This document shows positions 7,440-15,620 of a stretch of DNA of 64,000 bases, one piece after another; the stretch's first letter is position 1, and each line of letters begins with the position of its first letter. This DNA comes from Pseudonocardia autotrophica (GTDB lineage Bacteria > Actinomycetota > Actinomycetes > Mycobacteriales > Pseudonocardiaceae), in the NCBI RefSeq assembly GCF_000717175.1, contig NZ_JNYD01000017.1:1-64000 (forward strand), given 5' to 3'. The translations under genes and the position numbers were made by a program. The notes below the pieces were generated by a model. The model was not told the DNA's origin. It made no database searches and worked only from the letters and a program-made list of their open reading frames with translations.

Positions 7440-8863
7440 GAGCGGACGGCCCCGGTGGCCGGCGAGGCGTCCGAGGCCGGCGCCTCGGCCCCGGTGACCT
7501 CCTCGGACCCGGTGATCCGGTCGAGCTCGCGGCCCTTGGTCTCCGGCGCGCCGACCGCCATGTAGATCACGGCACCGAGCACCACGACCGCCATCAGCGC
7601 GAAGGTCAGTGGGAGGCCCAGGATCGGCCAGAGCACGCTGCCGAAGATCAGCGGCACGAAGCCGGTGACCGCGCGGCTCATCGACGAGGCCCAGCCGAAG
7701 CCGCTGGCCCGCAGCTCGGTCGGGTAGAGCTCGGAGACGTAGGCGTACATCACCGGGATGACCACGAGGGCGAAGAACCCGAACACCGCGATCATCGCGA
7801 TGGCGGCCGTCGACGAGCCCAGGACCAGCGAGAAGACCAGCAGCGCGACGGCGGCGAGCGGGGCGGCGACGCCGATCACCCACTTGCGGCCGACCACCTC
7901 GACGAGCAGCACGGAGGTGATCACACCCAGGATGCCCACCGCGTTCATGACGGTCGTGGAGCCGAAGGCCGCGACCTCGCCCATGCCCTGCGCCCGCAGG
8001 ATCGACGGCATCCAGGACAGCGCCGCGTAGTAGACGACCATGACCGAGATGAACAGGGCCCAGGCCACGCCGGTGACGACCGGGTTGTAGGCCCACACCA
8101 GGCGGAGCTGGTCGAACGCGGCCGTCAGGCCCTTCTTGCGCGACGCGGCGGCCTCCGGCACCACGGCCGGGATCTCGTACGGCTCGGGCGTGGCGCCGGT
8201 GCGCCGGACCATGTCGTCGATCACGGCGCGGGCCTCGGCCTCGCGGCCGGTCCGGGCCAGGTAGAGCGGCGACTCCGGCACGCCGCGGCGCACCCAGAAC
8301 AGCAGGATCGCGGGCAGCACCATCAGCGCGAGCATCCAGCGCCAGTTGCCGCCGACGGGCACGAGGAACGTCGCCGTGACGCCGGCGAGCGTGGTCCCGA
8401 TCGGCCACCAGCCGTCCATCGCGGCCAGCACCCGGCCGCGCTGCTTCTTCGGCGAGAACTCGCTGACGATCGCGTAGTCCACCGGGATGCAGCCGCCCAG
8501 CCCGACGCCGGCCAGGAAGCGCAGCACCAGGAAGACCTCCCAGCTCGGCGACAGCGCGCCCAGCACGGAGAACAGCGCGAAGATCATCAGGGTGATCGAG
8601 AAGGCCTTCTTGCGGCCCATCCGGTCGGCGATCGTGCCCCAGGCGATGGCGCCGACCGCCATGCCGATCAGGTTGGCCGTCGCGACGAGGCCGCGCTGGC
8701 CGGTGGAGAGCCCGAACTCGGTGCCGAGCAGCGGGGTGAGGAAGCCGTTCAGGGAGACGTCCCAGGCGTCGAACATGTACCCGAGACCGCCGATGACGAA
8801 GATCCTTCCCTGCACCCCCCACTTCCACGGGAGGTCCTGGACGACCTGGTCGCCTGTACGCAT
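7436..8863 (-). CDS. MFS transporter, probable nicotinate uptake carrier
   Basis: A 475-residue major facilitator with 12 predicted membrane segments. DRMGRKK after segment 2 and PESPLYLARTGR in the central loop are the usual sugar-porter/SV2-like signatures, the group that includes the niacin permease NiaP. The N-terminal part has an Asp in the first membrane segment (FDAWDVSLNGF), as in organic-acid carriers. It lies between the monooxygenase and hydroxylase genes, so uptake of nicotinate is the best guess; another aromatic acid is possible. The ATG at 8863 has GGAG seven bases upstream. The stop overlaps the GTG of the FAD subunit by GTGA. Confidence 0.75.
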   Translation of the reverse strand: MRTGDQVVQDLPWKWGVQGRIFVIGGLGYMFDAWDVSLNGFLTPLLGTEFGLSTGQRGLVATANLIGMAVGAIAWGTIADRMGRKKAFSITLMIFALFSVLGALSPSWEVFLVLRFLAGVGLGGCIPVDYAIVSEFSPKKQRGRVLAAMDGWWPIGTTLAGVTATFLVPVGGNWRWMLALMVLPAILLFWVRRGVPESPLYLARTGREAEARAVIDDMVRRTGATPEPYEIPAVVPEAAASRKKGLTAAFDQLRLVWAYNPVVTGVAWALFISVMVVYYAALSWMPSILRAQGMGEVAAFGSTTVMNAVGILGVITSVLLVEVVGRKWVIGVAAPLAAVALLVFSLVLGSSTAAIAMIAVFGFFALVVIPVMYAYVSELYPTELRASGFGWASSMSRAVTGFVPLIFGSVLWPILGLPLTFALMAVVVLGAVIYMAVGAPETKGRELDRITGSEEVTGAEAPASDASPATGAVRS

Positions 8864-8891
8864 GATGTGCTCCGGTTCCGGTGGGGTGCGG

Positions 8892-10157
8892 TCAGCGGGC
8901 GAACGGGTAGGAGTGGGACTCGGTGTCGGGGTCGTTCAGCGGCGAACCGCCCCAGAGCCAGTCGTACGAGACGTCCGACTCACCCCGGAAGTCGGCCAGC
9001 TGCGCGTCGCGTCCGCGCTGCTCCGGGCCGTCGGGCAGGTGGTAGAAGCGCATGTTCTCGAGGGAGGCGTCCTGGACCATGCCGGCGTGCGTGGCCCGGC
9101 GGTTGACGTAGCGGATCAGTGCCGCGTCGATGCCGTCGCGGGTCACGGCGCCGAGCTCCTCGGCCAGGACGGCGGCGTCCTCCATCGCCTGCGACGCGCC
9201 CTGGGCCTGGTAGGGCAGCATCGCGTGGCAGGCGTCGCCGAGCAGGGCGACCCGGCCGTCGACCCACACCGGGTCGCGCCGGCGGCGGAACAGCGCCCAC
9301 TTCGACGCGTCCCCCTCGGCCTTGGAGAGCATGGCCGCGACCCGGTCGTCCCAGCCGGGGAAGGCGTCGACGAGCTCGTCCGCCGTCGCCGGGAGCGTCC
9401 AGGCGTCGGTGGTGTCGAGCGTGTTCGGGACGACCGCGACCACGTTGAGATGTTCCCCGCCGCGGACGAAGTAGTGCACGAGGTGCCGCTCGGGCCCGTA
9501 CCAGATCGTGGAGTGGAAGCGGTCGAGCAGGAAGCGGGTCGCGGGGTCGGCCGCGATCTTGTCGCCGGGGATCAGCGCGCGGTAGCACATCTCCCCGGAG
9601 AAGACGAGCGTGTCGTCGAAGCCGGCGGCGTCGCGGACCCGCGAGCGGATGCCGTCCGCGCCGACCAGGACGTCGCCGGCGAAGCGCCGGCCGTCCGCCG
9701 TGACGGCGACGGGGCGGGCCGGGTCCGTGCGGTCCACCTCCGCGACGCCCGAGTCGGTGTGGACCTCGGTCGCCGGGCCCGGGCCCTCGGGGTCCAGGCA
9801 CGCGTCGAGCAGGATCCGGTGCAGGTCGGCTCGGTGGTAGTGCCAGTACGGCGCGCCGTACTCGCGCACCACCCGCTCGCCCAGCGGCAGCGAGGCGATG
9901 ATGCTGCCGTCCTGCCAGCGCCGGCGCACCTGGTCGGTGGGCGCGGTGCGGATGGCCTGCATCTTCTTCCGCAGGCCCAGCCCGAACAGGATGCGGCTGG
10001 CGTTGGGCGCGGTCTGGATGCCCGCGCCCACCTCGCCGAGCTGGGCCGCCTGCTCGAGGACGACCGTGCGCAGCCCCCGCCGACGTAGCGCGAGCGCGGT
10101 GGTGAGACCACCGAGCCCGCCGCCGACGACGGTGACCGTGAACGACTGGCTGGCCAC
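8892..10157 (-). CDS. nicC: FAD monooxygenase, probable 6-hydroxynicotinate 3-monooxygenase
   Basis: A 421-residue group A flavoprotein hydroxylase. The dinucleotide-binding motif GGGLGG is at residues 12-17, the DG motif appears as VGADGIRSR, and the second FAD motif is LLGDACHAMLPYQAQGA. The family includes salicylate hydroxylase and NicC. As first gene of an operon with nicD- and nicF-like genes, the decarboxylating hydroxylation of 6-hydroxynicotinate to 2,5-dihydroxypyridine is the most consistent role; salicylate hydroxylase is the chief alternative. The start is GTG at 10157 with GGGAGGG seven bases upstream. The operon promoter must lie in the 367-bp region upstream, where I could not fix -35/-10 boxes with confidence. 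Confidence 0.72.
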   Translation of the reverse strand: MASQSFTVTVVGGGLGGLTTALALRRRGLRTVVLEQAAQLGEVGAGIQTAPNASRILFGLGLRKKMQAIRTAPTDQVRRRWQDGSIIASLPLGERVVREYGAPYWHYHRADLHRILLDACLDPEGPGPATEVHTDSGVAEVDRTDPARPVAVTADGRRFAGDVLVGADGIRSRVRDAAGFDDTLVFSGEMCYRALIPGDKIAADPATRFLLDRFHSTIWYGPERHLVHYFVRGGEHLNVVAVVPNTLDTTDAWTLPATADELVDAFPGWDDRVAAMLSKAEGDASKWALFRRRRDPVWVDGRVALLGDACHAMLPYQAQGASQAMEDAAVLAEELGAVTRDGIDAALIRYVNRRATHAGMVQDASLENMRFYHLPDGPEQRGRDAQLADFRGESDVSYDWLWGGSPLNDPDTESHSYPFAR

Positions 10158-10344
10158 GTGCCCTCCCGGGTGAGATCCATTCTGGACGGTGCGCCGTCCC
10201 CGCCGGTGCCGCCGTGATCCGGCAGCTCAGGGCGATGCCGTGCGCCGCCCGTTGAGATAATCCGAACACTGACGATCCCGGAGCGCAAGGGGTCACGCAA
10301 GCTGTAACGCGTCAGAAACCGGGAAACACGGGTCGGCAACACCT

Positions 10345-10523
10345 GCGGGTCGCGCCGTGGGCCTCCGCGGGTCGCGCTGTGGGTTCCGGCGGGTCGCGCT
10401 GTGGGTTCCGGCGGGTCGCGCTGTGGGTTTCGGCGGGTCGCCAGCTCCCGGCCCGCGATGCGGGAAGTGTGGGCTCGCGAAGCTCAGGCCCCGACTCGCG
10501 GGAGCCCAGACCCCGACTCGCGG
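10345..10523. repeat. 22-bp tandem repeats in the gap between MarR gene and nicC
   Basis: This gap (10158-10524) holds no gene. GCGGGTCGCGCTGTGGGTTC-type units start at 10345, 10367, 10389, 10411 and 10433 (exact 22-bp period), followed by two copies of CCCCGACTCGCGG near 10490 and 10510. The tandem unit is a diverged relative of the CCCGACTCGCGG arrays elsewhere; both keep the same period. Confidence 0.8.
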
Positions 10524-10524
10524 A

Positions 10525-11013
10525 TCAGTCGTCGACCAGGGACTCCCAGTGCTCGGCGATGCCGTTGAGCCGGGTGAGCAGCGCGGTCTCCTCGGCGTGC
10601 TCGATGCCGCGCATCAGCAGCTTGTCGAGCGCCCGAGCCTTGTCGTAGGCCTGCTGCAGGGTGGTCGAGCCCGTCTCGGTGAGGTGCAGCAGCCGCTTGC
10701 GCCCGTCCTCGGGCGGCGTGACCCGTGTGATCAGTCCGCGGTCCTCGAGTCGGCGCACGATGCTCGCCATCGTGGACCGGTCGAGCGCGACGGCCCGGGC
10801 CAGCGACCCCTGCTCGACGCCGGGGTAGGCGTCGACCGCGGTCAGCACCGCGAACTGCGGGCCGGTGAGGAGCGGGTCGACGTGGCGCTGCCAGGCCGCG
10901 GTGTAGGCGCTGTGCAACCGCCGCGCGACGTACCCCGGCGCGGCGAGGAGGGCCTCCGGCGCCGGGAGCTGCTCCGGGCCGGCCTGTGCGCGCTCGTCAC
11001 CCACGGCCTCCAT
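10525..11013 (-). CDS. MarR-family transcriptional regulator
   Basis: A 162-residue winged-helix regulator. The recognition region reads LARAVALDRSTMASIVRRL and the wing DRGLITRVTPPEDGRKRLLHL, both standard MarR features. It lies between the nicotinate operon (same strand, downstream) and boxCB (divergent), so it could control either; MarR-type NicR represses nic genes in Pseudomonas, whereas a divergent layout often points to the neighbouring operon. The ATG at 11013 is preferred over the far upstream ATG at 11154, which would run through the boxC promoter. ACCAC-GT-GTGGT lies 4-15 bases before the start and may be an autoregulatory operator. Confidence 0.8.
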   Translation of the reverse strand: MEAVGDERAQAGPEQLPAPEALLAAPGYVARRLHSAYTAAWQRHVDPLLTGPQFAVLTAVDAYPGVEQGSLARAVALDRSTMASIVRRLEDRGLITRVTPPEDGRKRLLHLTETGSTTLQQAYDKARALDKLLMRGIEHAEETALLTRLNGIAEHWESLVDD

Positions 11014-11016
11014 TCG

Positions 11017-11028
11017 ACCACGTGTGGT
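11017..11028. promoter_or_regulatory. Inverted repeat just upstream of the MarR gene
   Basis: ACCAC-GT-GTGGT, arms of 5 bp with a 2-bp spacer, occupies the place of the ribosome site of the MarR gene. It is a candidate operator for MarR autoregulation. Confidence 0.4.
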
Positions 11029-11109
11029 GCGACGGGGTCGCGGCGACCGGCGCAGAGCCCGTCGACGCCGAAGGCGGTGTCGCCGCTCGTTCGGACGTTC
11101 CACAGATCG

Positions 11110-11137
11110 TTGACGCTCAGCCTCAGCGTTGTAGAGT
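11110..11137 (+). promoter_or_regulatory. Candidate boxCB promoter with inverted repeat in the spacer
   Basis: TTGACG (11110-11115) and TAGAGT (11132-11137) are separated by 16 bases and lie 62 bases before the boxC start. The spacer contains ACGCT-N7-AGCGT, overlapping the -35, so a repressor bound here would block RNA polymerase. The divergent MarR protein is the natural candidate. Confidence 0.55.
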
Positions 11138-11198
11138 GTCGGGTACCACCGCACGAGGTATCCCTTCCCGACCTGGCAGCGACGACAGGAGGCCCGGA

Positions 11199-12893
11199 GT
11201 GAGCGACCCGTCCGGCGAGGAGCAGGTACCCGAGGTCTCCTTCGCCACGTCGCCCGACGCGTACCGGCACTGGCGGCTCGAGGTCGACGGCGAGGTGGCC
11301 ACGCTGACCCTCGACGTCGACGAGACGGCGGGCATCGTGCCGGGCTACGAGCTGAAGATGAACTCGTACGACCTGGGCGTGGACATCGAGCTCTACGACG
11401 CCACCCAGCGGCTGCGGTTCGAGCACCCCGGCGTGCGGGCCGTGGTCGTGACCAGCGCGAAGGACAAGAACTTCTGCGCGGGCGCCAACATCCGGATGCT
11501 GGCGCAGAGCTCGCACCCGTGGAAGGTGAACTTCTGCAAGTTCACCAACGAGACCCGCAACGGCATCGAGGACGCCACCGAGAACTCCGGCCAGACCTGG
11601 ATCGCGGCGGTCAACGGCACCGCGGCCGGCGGCGGCTACGAGCTCGCCCTGGCCTGCGACGAGATCCTGCTGATCGACGACAACTCCTCCGCCGTCTCGC
11701 TGCCCGAGGTCCCGCTGCTGGGCGTGCTGCCCGGCACCGGCGGGCTGACCCGGGTCACGGACAAGCGCAAGGTGCGCAAGGACCGGGCGGACGTGTTCGC
11801 CACCCGCGCCGAGGGGATCCGCGGCAAGCAGGCCGTGGAGTGGAAGCTCGTCGACGAGACGATCCCGAAGCGGGTGTGGGCCGAGACGGTGGCCGAGCGG
11901 GCGCGGGAGGCCGCCGCCGCGTCGTCCCGGCCGACGGACGCGCAGGGTGTCGCGCTGCCCCCGCTGGAGCCCGACGTGACGGCGGACGGGATCGCTTACC
12001 GGCACGTCAAGGCCGAGTTCGACCGCGCCCGCGGCCTCGTGGAGATCACCGTGTCCGGGCCGGACGGCGGGGTGCCGGAGTCCCTGGAGCGGGTGCACGA
12101 GCTGGGCGAGGCGTTCTGGCCGCTGGCCATGACCCGCGAGCTCGACGACCTGATCCTGCGGCTGCGCGCCAACGAGCTCGAGCTGGGCACGTGGCTGGTC
12201 CGCACGCGCGGCGAGGTCGAGGACGCGCTGGCCTTCGAACGGCTCATCGCCGAGCACTCGAAGGACGACTGGCTGGTCAACGAGATCCGGCACTACTTCA
12301 AGCGGGTGCTCAAGCGGCTCGACGTGACCTCGCGGTCGCTGATCGCGCTGATCGAGCCCGGCTCCTGTTTCGCCGGCGCGCTGCTGGAGCTGGCCCTGGC
12401 CTGCGACCGGCAGTACATGCTCGACGGGACCCTCGACGAGGACGACTCCGAGCAGGGCGACGAGGCCCAGATCATGTTGTCGGCCGGCAACTTCGGCGCC
12501 TTCCCGATGGGGAACGGCCTGTCCCGGCTCGCCAGCAGGTTCTGGGGCGACGACGACCACGTCGCCAAGCTGCGGCAGGAGACCGACCGGCGGATCGAGG
12601 CCCGCGAGGCCCTCGAACTGGGCCTGGTCACCGACGCGCCGGACGACATCGACTGGGACGACGAGATCCGGATCATGCTGGAGGAGCGGGCGTCGCTGTC
12701 CCCGGACGCGCTGACCGGCATGGAGGCCAACCACCGGTTCGTCGGCCCGGAGACGATGGAGACGCGCATCTTCGGGCGGCTGACCGCCTGGCAGAACTGG
12801 ATCTTCGTGCGGCCCAACGCCTCCGGTCCGGAGGGGGCGCTGCGCCGCTACGGCACGGGACGCAAGGCCGAATTCGATCGCAAGCGGGTGTGA
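11199..12893 (+). CDS. boxC: Benzoyl-CoA-dihydrodiol lyase (2,3-epoxybenzoyl-CoA hydrolase)
   Basis: A 564-residue protein made of two crotonase-like halves, the size and layout of BoxC. Motifs include AKDKNFCAGANIRML (first oxyanion hole), GTAAGGGYELALACDE, and in the second half PGSCFAGALLELALACDR. BoxC opens 2,3-epoxybenzoyl-CoA hydrolytically to 3,4-dehydroadipyl-CoA semialdehyde and formate in aerobic benzoate degradation via CoA thioesters. The GTG at 11199 follows ACAGGAGG; a longer frame upstream runs over the promoter. boxB starts four bases after its stop, so they are co-transcribed. boxA (reductase), the semialdehyde dehydrogenase boxD and benzoate-CoA ligase are not in the window. 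Confidence 0.92.
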   Translation: MSDPSGEEQVPEVSFATSPDAYRHWRLEVDGEVATLTLDVDETAGIVPGYELKMNSYDLGVDIELYDATQRLRFEHPGVRAVVVTSAKDKNFCAGANIRMLAQSSHPWKVNFCKFTNETRNGIEDATENSGQTWIAAVNGTAAGGGYELALACDEILLIDDNSSAVSLPEVPLLGVLPGTGGLTRVTDKRKVRKDRADVFATRAEGIRGKQAVEWKLVDETIPKRVWAETVAERAREAAAASSRPTDAQGVALPPLEPDVTADGIAYRHVKAEFDRARGLVEITVSGPDGGVPESLERVHELGEAFWPLAMTRELDDLILRLRANELELGTWLVRTRGEVEDALAFERLIAEHSKDDWLVNEIRHYFKRVLKRLDVTSRSLIALIEPGSCFAGALLELALACDRQYMLDGTLDEDDSEQGDEAQIMLSAGNFGAFPMGNGLSRLASRFWGDDDHVAKLRQETDRRIEAREALELGLVTDAPDDIDWDDEIRIMLEERASLSPDALTGMEANHRFVGPETMETRIFGRLTAWQNWIFVRPNASGPEGALRRYGTGRKAEFDRKRV

Positions 12894-12897
12894 GCAC

Positions 12898-14310
12898 ATG
12901 AGCATCGACTACTCCGAGAAGATCCCCAACAACGTCGACCTCGCGAGCGACCGCAAGCTGCAGCGTGCGCTGGAGTCGTGGCAGCCGAACTTCCTCAACT
13001 GGTGGAAGACGATGGGCCCGGCGGTCCCGACGCAGGACGTCTACCTGCGCACGGCGGTCGACGTCGGCAAGGAGGGCTGGGCGCAGTTCGGGCACGTCGC
13101 CATGGAGGAGTACCGGTGGGGCGTGTTCCTCGCCGAGCGCGGCGACGACCGGCGGATCGCCTTCGGCGAGCAGAAGGGCGAGCCGGTCTGGCAGCAGGTG
13201 CCCGGTGAGTACCGCGCCGACCTGCAGCGGCTGATCGTGATCCAGGGCGACACCGAGCCGGCCTCGGTGGAGCAGCAGCGCCGCCTGGGCGAGACCGCCC
13301 CGTCGCTCTACGACCTGCGCAACCTCTTCCAGGTCAACGTGGAGGAGGGCCGGCACCTTTGGGCGATGGTGTACCTGCTGCACGCCTACTTCGGCCGCAA
13401 CGGCCGCGAGGAGGCCGAGGCGCTGCTGCAGCGCAACTCCGGCGACGTCGACAGCCCGCGCATCCTCGGGGCGTTCAACGAGGAGACGCCGGACTGGCTG
13501 TCCTTCTACATGTTCACGTACTTCACCGACCGGGACGGGAAGTACCAGCTCGGCACGCTGAAGGAGTCCGCCTTCGACCCGCTCTCGCGCACCTGCGAGT
13601 TCATGTTGAAGGAGGAGGCGCACCACATGTTCGTGGGCACCACCGGCATCGACCGGGTGGTCACGCGGACCTGCGAGCTGATGCGCGAGCACGACACCGC
13701 CGACGTCGCCCCGCACGGCGGCATCCCGCTGGACGTGATCCAGAAGTACATCAACTTCCACTACTCGGTGTCGCTGGACCTGTTCGGCTCCGAGCAGTCC
13801 ACGAACGCGGCCAACTACTTCACCGCCGGCCTGAAGGGCCGCTGGCAGGAGGAGCGCCGCAAGGACGACCACCGGCTCACCGAGGACGCCTTCACCATCG
13901 ACACCGTCAAGGACGGGCGGATGACCACCGACGAGGTCTCCGCGCTGCTCGCGCTCAACCTCGACCTGCGCAACGAGTACGTCAAGGACTGTCAGTCCGG
14001 CCTCAAGCGCTGGAACCGCATCCTGGCCAAGAACGGCTTCGACGAGTCGCTGTACCTGCCGCACGTCGGCTTCAACCGGCAGGTCGGGCTGTTCTCCGAG
14101 CACAACGTCACGCCCTCGGGCGAGGTCGTCGGCGAGGACGCGTGGAAGGCCAAGGAGGACTCCTGGCTGCCCAGCGCCGGCGACAAAGCGCACGTGCAGA
14201 ACCTGATGCGCCCGGTCTACGAGCCCGGCAAGATCGCCGGCTGGATCGCCCCGCCGACCAACGGCATCAACGGCCAGCCCTTCGACTACGAGTACGTCCA
14301 CTTCGCGTGA
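12898..14310 (+). CDS. boxB: Benzoyl-CoA 2,3-epoxidase, oxygenase component
   Basis: A 470-residue diiron oxygenase. The six iron ligands known for Azoarcus BoxB (E120, E150, H153, D211, E240, H243) are all present at the same numbers here. It inserts one oxygen atom into benzoyl-CoA to form the 2,3-epoxide and needs the reductase BoxA, which is not encoded nearby. The ATG at 12898 lies four bases after boxC. The stop is immediately followed by the 40-bp palindrome that separates it from the convergent NTF2-like gene. Confidence 0.95.
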   Translation: MSIDYSEKIPNNVDLASDRKLQRALESWQPNFLNWWKTMGPAVPTQDVYLRTAVDVGKEGWAQFGHVAMEEYRWGVFLAERGDDRRIAFGEQKGEPVWQQVPGEYRADLQRLIVIQGDTEPASVEQQRRLGETAPSLYDLRNLFQVNVEEGRHLWAMVYLLHAYFGRNGREEAEALLQRNSGDVDSPRILGAFNEETPDWLSFYMFTYFTDRDGKYQLGTLKESAFDPLSRTCEFMLKEEAHHMFVGTTGIDRVVTRTCELMREHDTADVAPHGGIPLDVIQKYINFHYSVSLDLFGSEQSTNAANYFTAGLKGRWQEERRKDDHRLTEDAFTIDTVKDGRMTTDEVSALLALNLDLRNEYVKDCQSGLKRWNRILAKNGFDESLYLPHVGFNRQVGLFSEHNVTPSGEVVGEDAWKAKEDSWLPSAGDKAHVQNLMRPVYEPGKIAGWIAPPTNGINGQPFDYEYVHFA

Positions 14311-14313
14311 CCC

Positions 14314-14353
14314 GTGAGCGGCAACTGCCCCTAGAGGGGCAGTTGCCACTCAC
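14314..14353. terminator. 40-bp palindrome between boxB and a convergent gene
   Basis: The best-preserved copy of the dispersed element: arms of 18 bp (GTGAGCGGCAACTGCCCC and its partner, one mismatch) around a TAGA loop. It begins three bases after the boxB stop. The strong hairpin and convergent setting suggest a bidirectional terminator, although there is no T-tract. Confidence 0.8.
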
Positions 14354-14391
14354 GACCACGGCCGACCAGCGACGATCCCGTTGCGGCGGGG

Positions 14392-14826
14392 TCACGGCGC
14401 CTCGACGGGCCGGCGGTCGGGGTGCCCGGTGAACTGCGCCGGATCGCCCGGCGGGTCCGACGCGATCCCGATCAGCGCCATGTGGGCGATGGCCCAGCCG
14501 TCGCCGCGGCGGACGAGGCGCTGGGTGTAGCGACCCCAGAAGTGCCAGACGGCCTCGCCGGCGGAGTGGTACGCGTAGAGGCTCGCGGAGATCCGGGCGG
14601 TGTCGCCGGCGACGTCCACCAACGGGTTGCTCGCGTGGTGGCTGGTCCGCTCCCAGGCGGACAGGGCGGTCCGCAGGTACCGCACGATGTCCGCCGGTCC
14701 GCGGTGCTCGGTGTTGAGGATGTCGTAGACGCCGTCCTCGGTGAACAGGGCGCCGACGGCGTCGACGTCCCCGGCGTCGACGCGGTCGAGGTAGGTGTAC
14801 AGCGGGCGCAGCGGGTCGTCGGTCAC
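14392..14826 (-). CDS. SnoaL/NTF2-like protein
   Basis: A 144-residue cone-fold (NTF2-like) protein with pattern YLDRVDAGDVDAVGALFTED near the N-terminus, typical of SnoaL-4-type proteins often found with aromatic-ring dioxygenases and short-chain dehydrogenases. Such proteins act as small hydrolases, isomerases or ligand-binding partners; the substrate cannot be told. The GTG at 14826 follows GAGAGGAG. It is the last gene of the minus-strand set that begins with the AhpD-like gene and the SDR, 23 bases behind the natural end of the SDR reading frame. Confidence 0.75.
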   Translation of the reverse strand: MTDDPLRPLYTYLDRVDAGDVDAVGALFTEDGVYDILNTEHRGPADIVRYLRTALSAWERTSHHASNPLVDVAGDTARISASLYAYHSAGEAVWHFWGRYTQRLVRRGDGWAIAHMALIGIASDPPGDPAQFTGHPDRRPVEAP

Positions 14827-14897
14827 GACGTCGCTCCTCTCAGGGGTGTTCAGCGCGCGGTGTAGCCGCCGTCCGCGGCGAAGACACCGCCACTGAT

Positions 14898-15620
14898 TCA
14901 GGACGACTCGGGGGAGAGCAGGAACAGGGCGAAGGCGGCGATCTCGGCGGGGGTGCCCAGGCGGCCCAGCGGGTAGCCGCGCGCCGCCCGCTCCCGCATC
15001 GCGTCCATCGAGCCGAACGTGGCGTCCCCGCCGCGCCCGGCGTACGTGCGCTCCACCAGCGGGGTCCAGACGGTACCGGGGCACAACGCGTTGGCCCGGA
15101 TCCCCTCGCGGCCGTAGTCGACGGCGATCTGCCTGGTCAGGGCGGTCACGCCGCCCTTGGCCGCGCTGTAGGCAGCCAGGTCCGGTACGCCCGTGAGGGC
15201 CGCGGTGCTGGCCTGTGTGACGATCGAGCCGCCGCCCGCGGCGAGCATGGCGGGGAGCACCGCGCGGATGGTGAGCCAGGTGCCGGTGAGGTTCACGTCG
15301 AGCACCCGGGACCACCGCGCGTGGGTGAGCTCGTGGGCGCGCCCTGCGCCGTCGATCCCGGCGTTCGCGTAGAGGCCGTGGATCCGGCCGAAGGCGTCGA
15401 CGGCCGCCGCGGCCATCGCGGCAACCTGGGCCTCGTCCGTGACGTCCGTGGCCACGGCGAGGCCGCCGGTCTCCTTGGCGACCTGCTCGACGGCGTCGGC
15501 GTCGCGATCGGCGAGGACGAGGTCCGCCCCCTCCGCGGCGAAGGCCTCGGCGGCCGCCCGGCCGATCCCCGACCCGGCCCCGGTGACCACGACGGCGAGG
15601 CCGCGCAGCCGGTCACCCAC
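14898..15620 (-). CDS. SDR oxidoreductase with premature TGA near the C-terminus
   Basis: A 240-residue classical short-chain dehydrogenase: TGAGSGIG cofactor motif at about 14-21, NAG at about 90, catalytic Ser/Tyr/Lys with YSAAK, and PGTVWTP. Translation ends at LLSPESS with TGA 14900-14898. Past that stop the same frame continues with ISGGVFAADGGYTAR and a second TGA at 14852-14850, exactly the normal SDR C-terminus, where a residue such as Trp or Phe should follow the two serines. A single TGG-to-TGA change would explain it. The lost tail usually shapes the cofactor pocket and dimer interface, so activity may be reduced. The GTG start overlaps the AhpD-like gene by 8 bases. Confidence 0.8.
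   Translation of the reverse strand: MGDRLRGLAVVVTGAGSGIGRAAAEAFAAEGADLVLADRDADAVEQVAKETGGLAVATDVTDEAQVAAMAAAAVDAFGRIHGLYANAGIDGAGRAHELTHARWSRVLDVNLTGTWLTIRAVLPAMLAAGGGSIVTQASTAALTGVPDLAAYSAAKGGVTALTRQIAVDYGREGIRANALCPGTVWTPLVERTYAGRGGDATFGSMDAMRERAARGYPLGRLGTPAEIAAFALFLLSPESS

Noticed and set aside
10158-10340. A promoter for the nicotinate operon
   Set aside because: TTATCT-like and TTGCG-like hexamers occur, but with poor spacing; I could not choose one.
14898-14900. TGA read as selenocysteine or as programmed readthrough
   Set aside because: SDRs do not use selenocysteine at this place and no SECIS-type hairpin is seen; a simple nonsense change is more likely.
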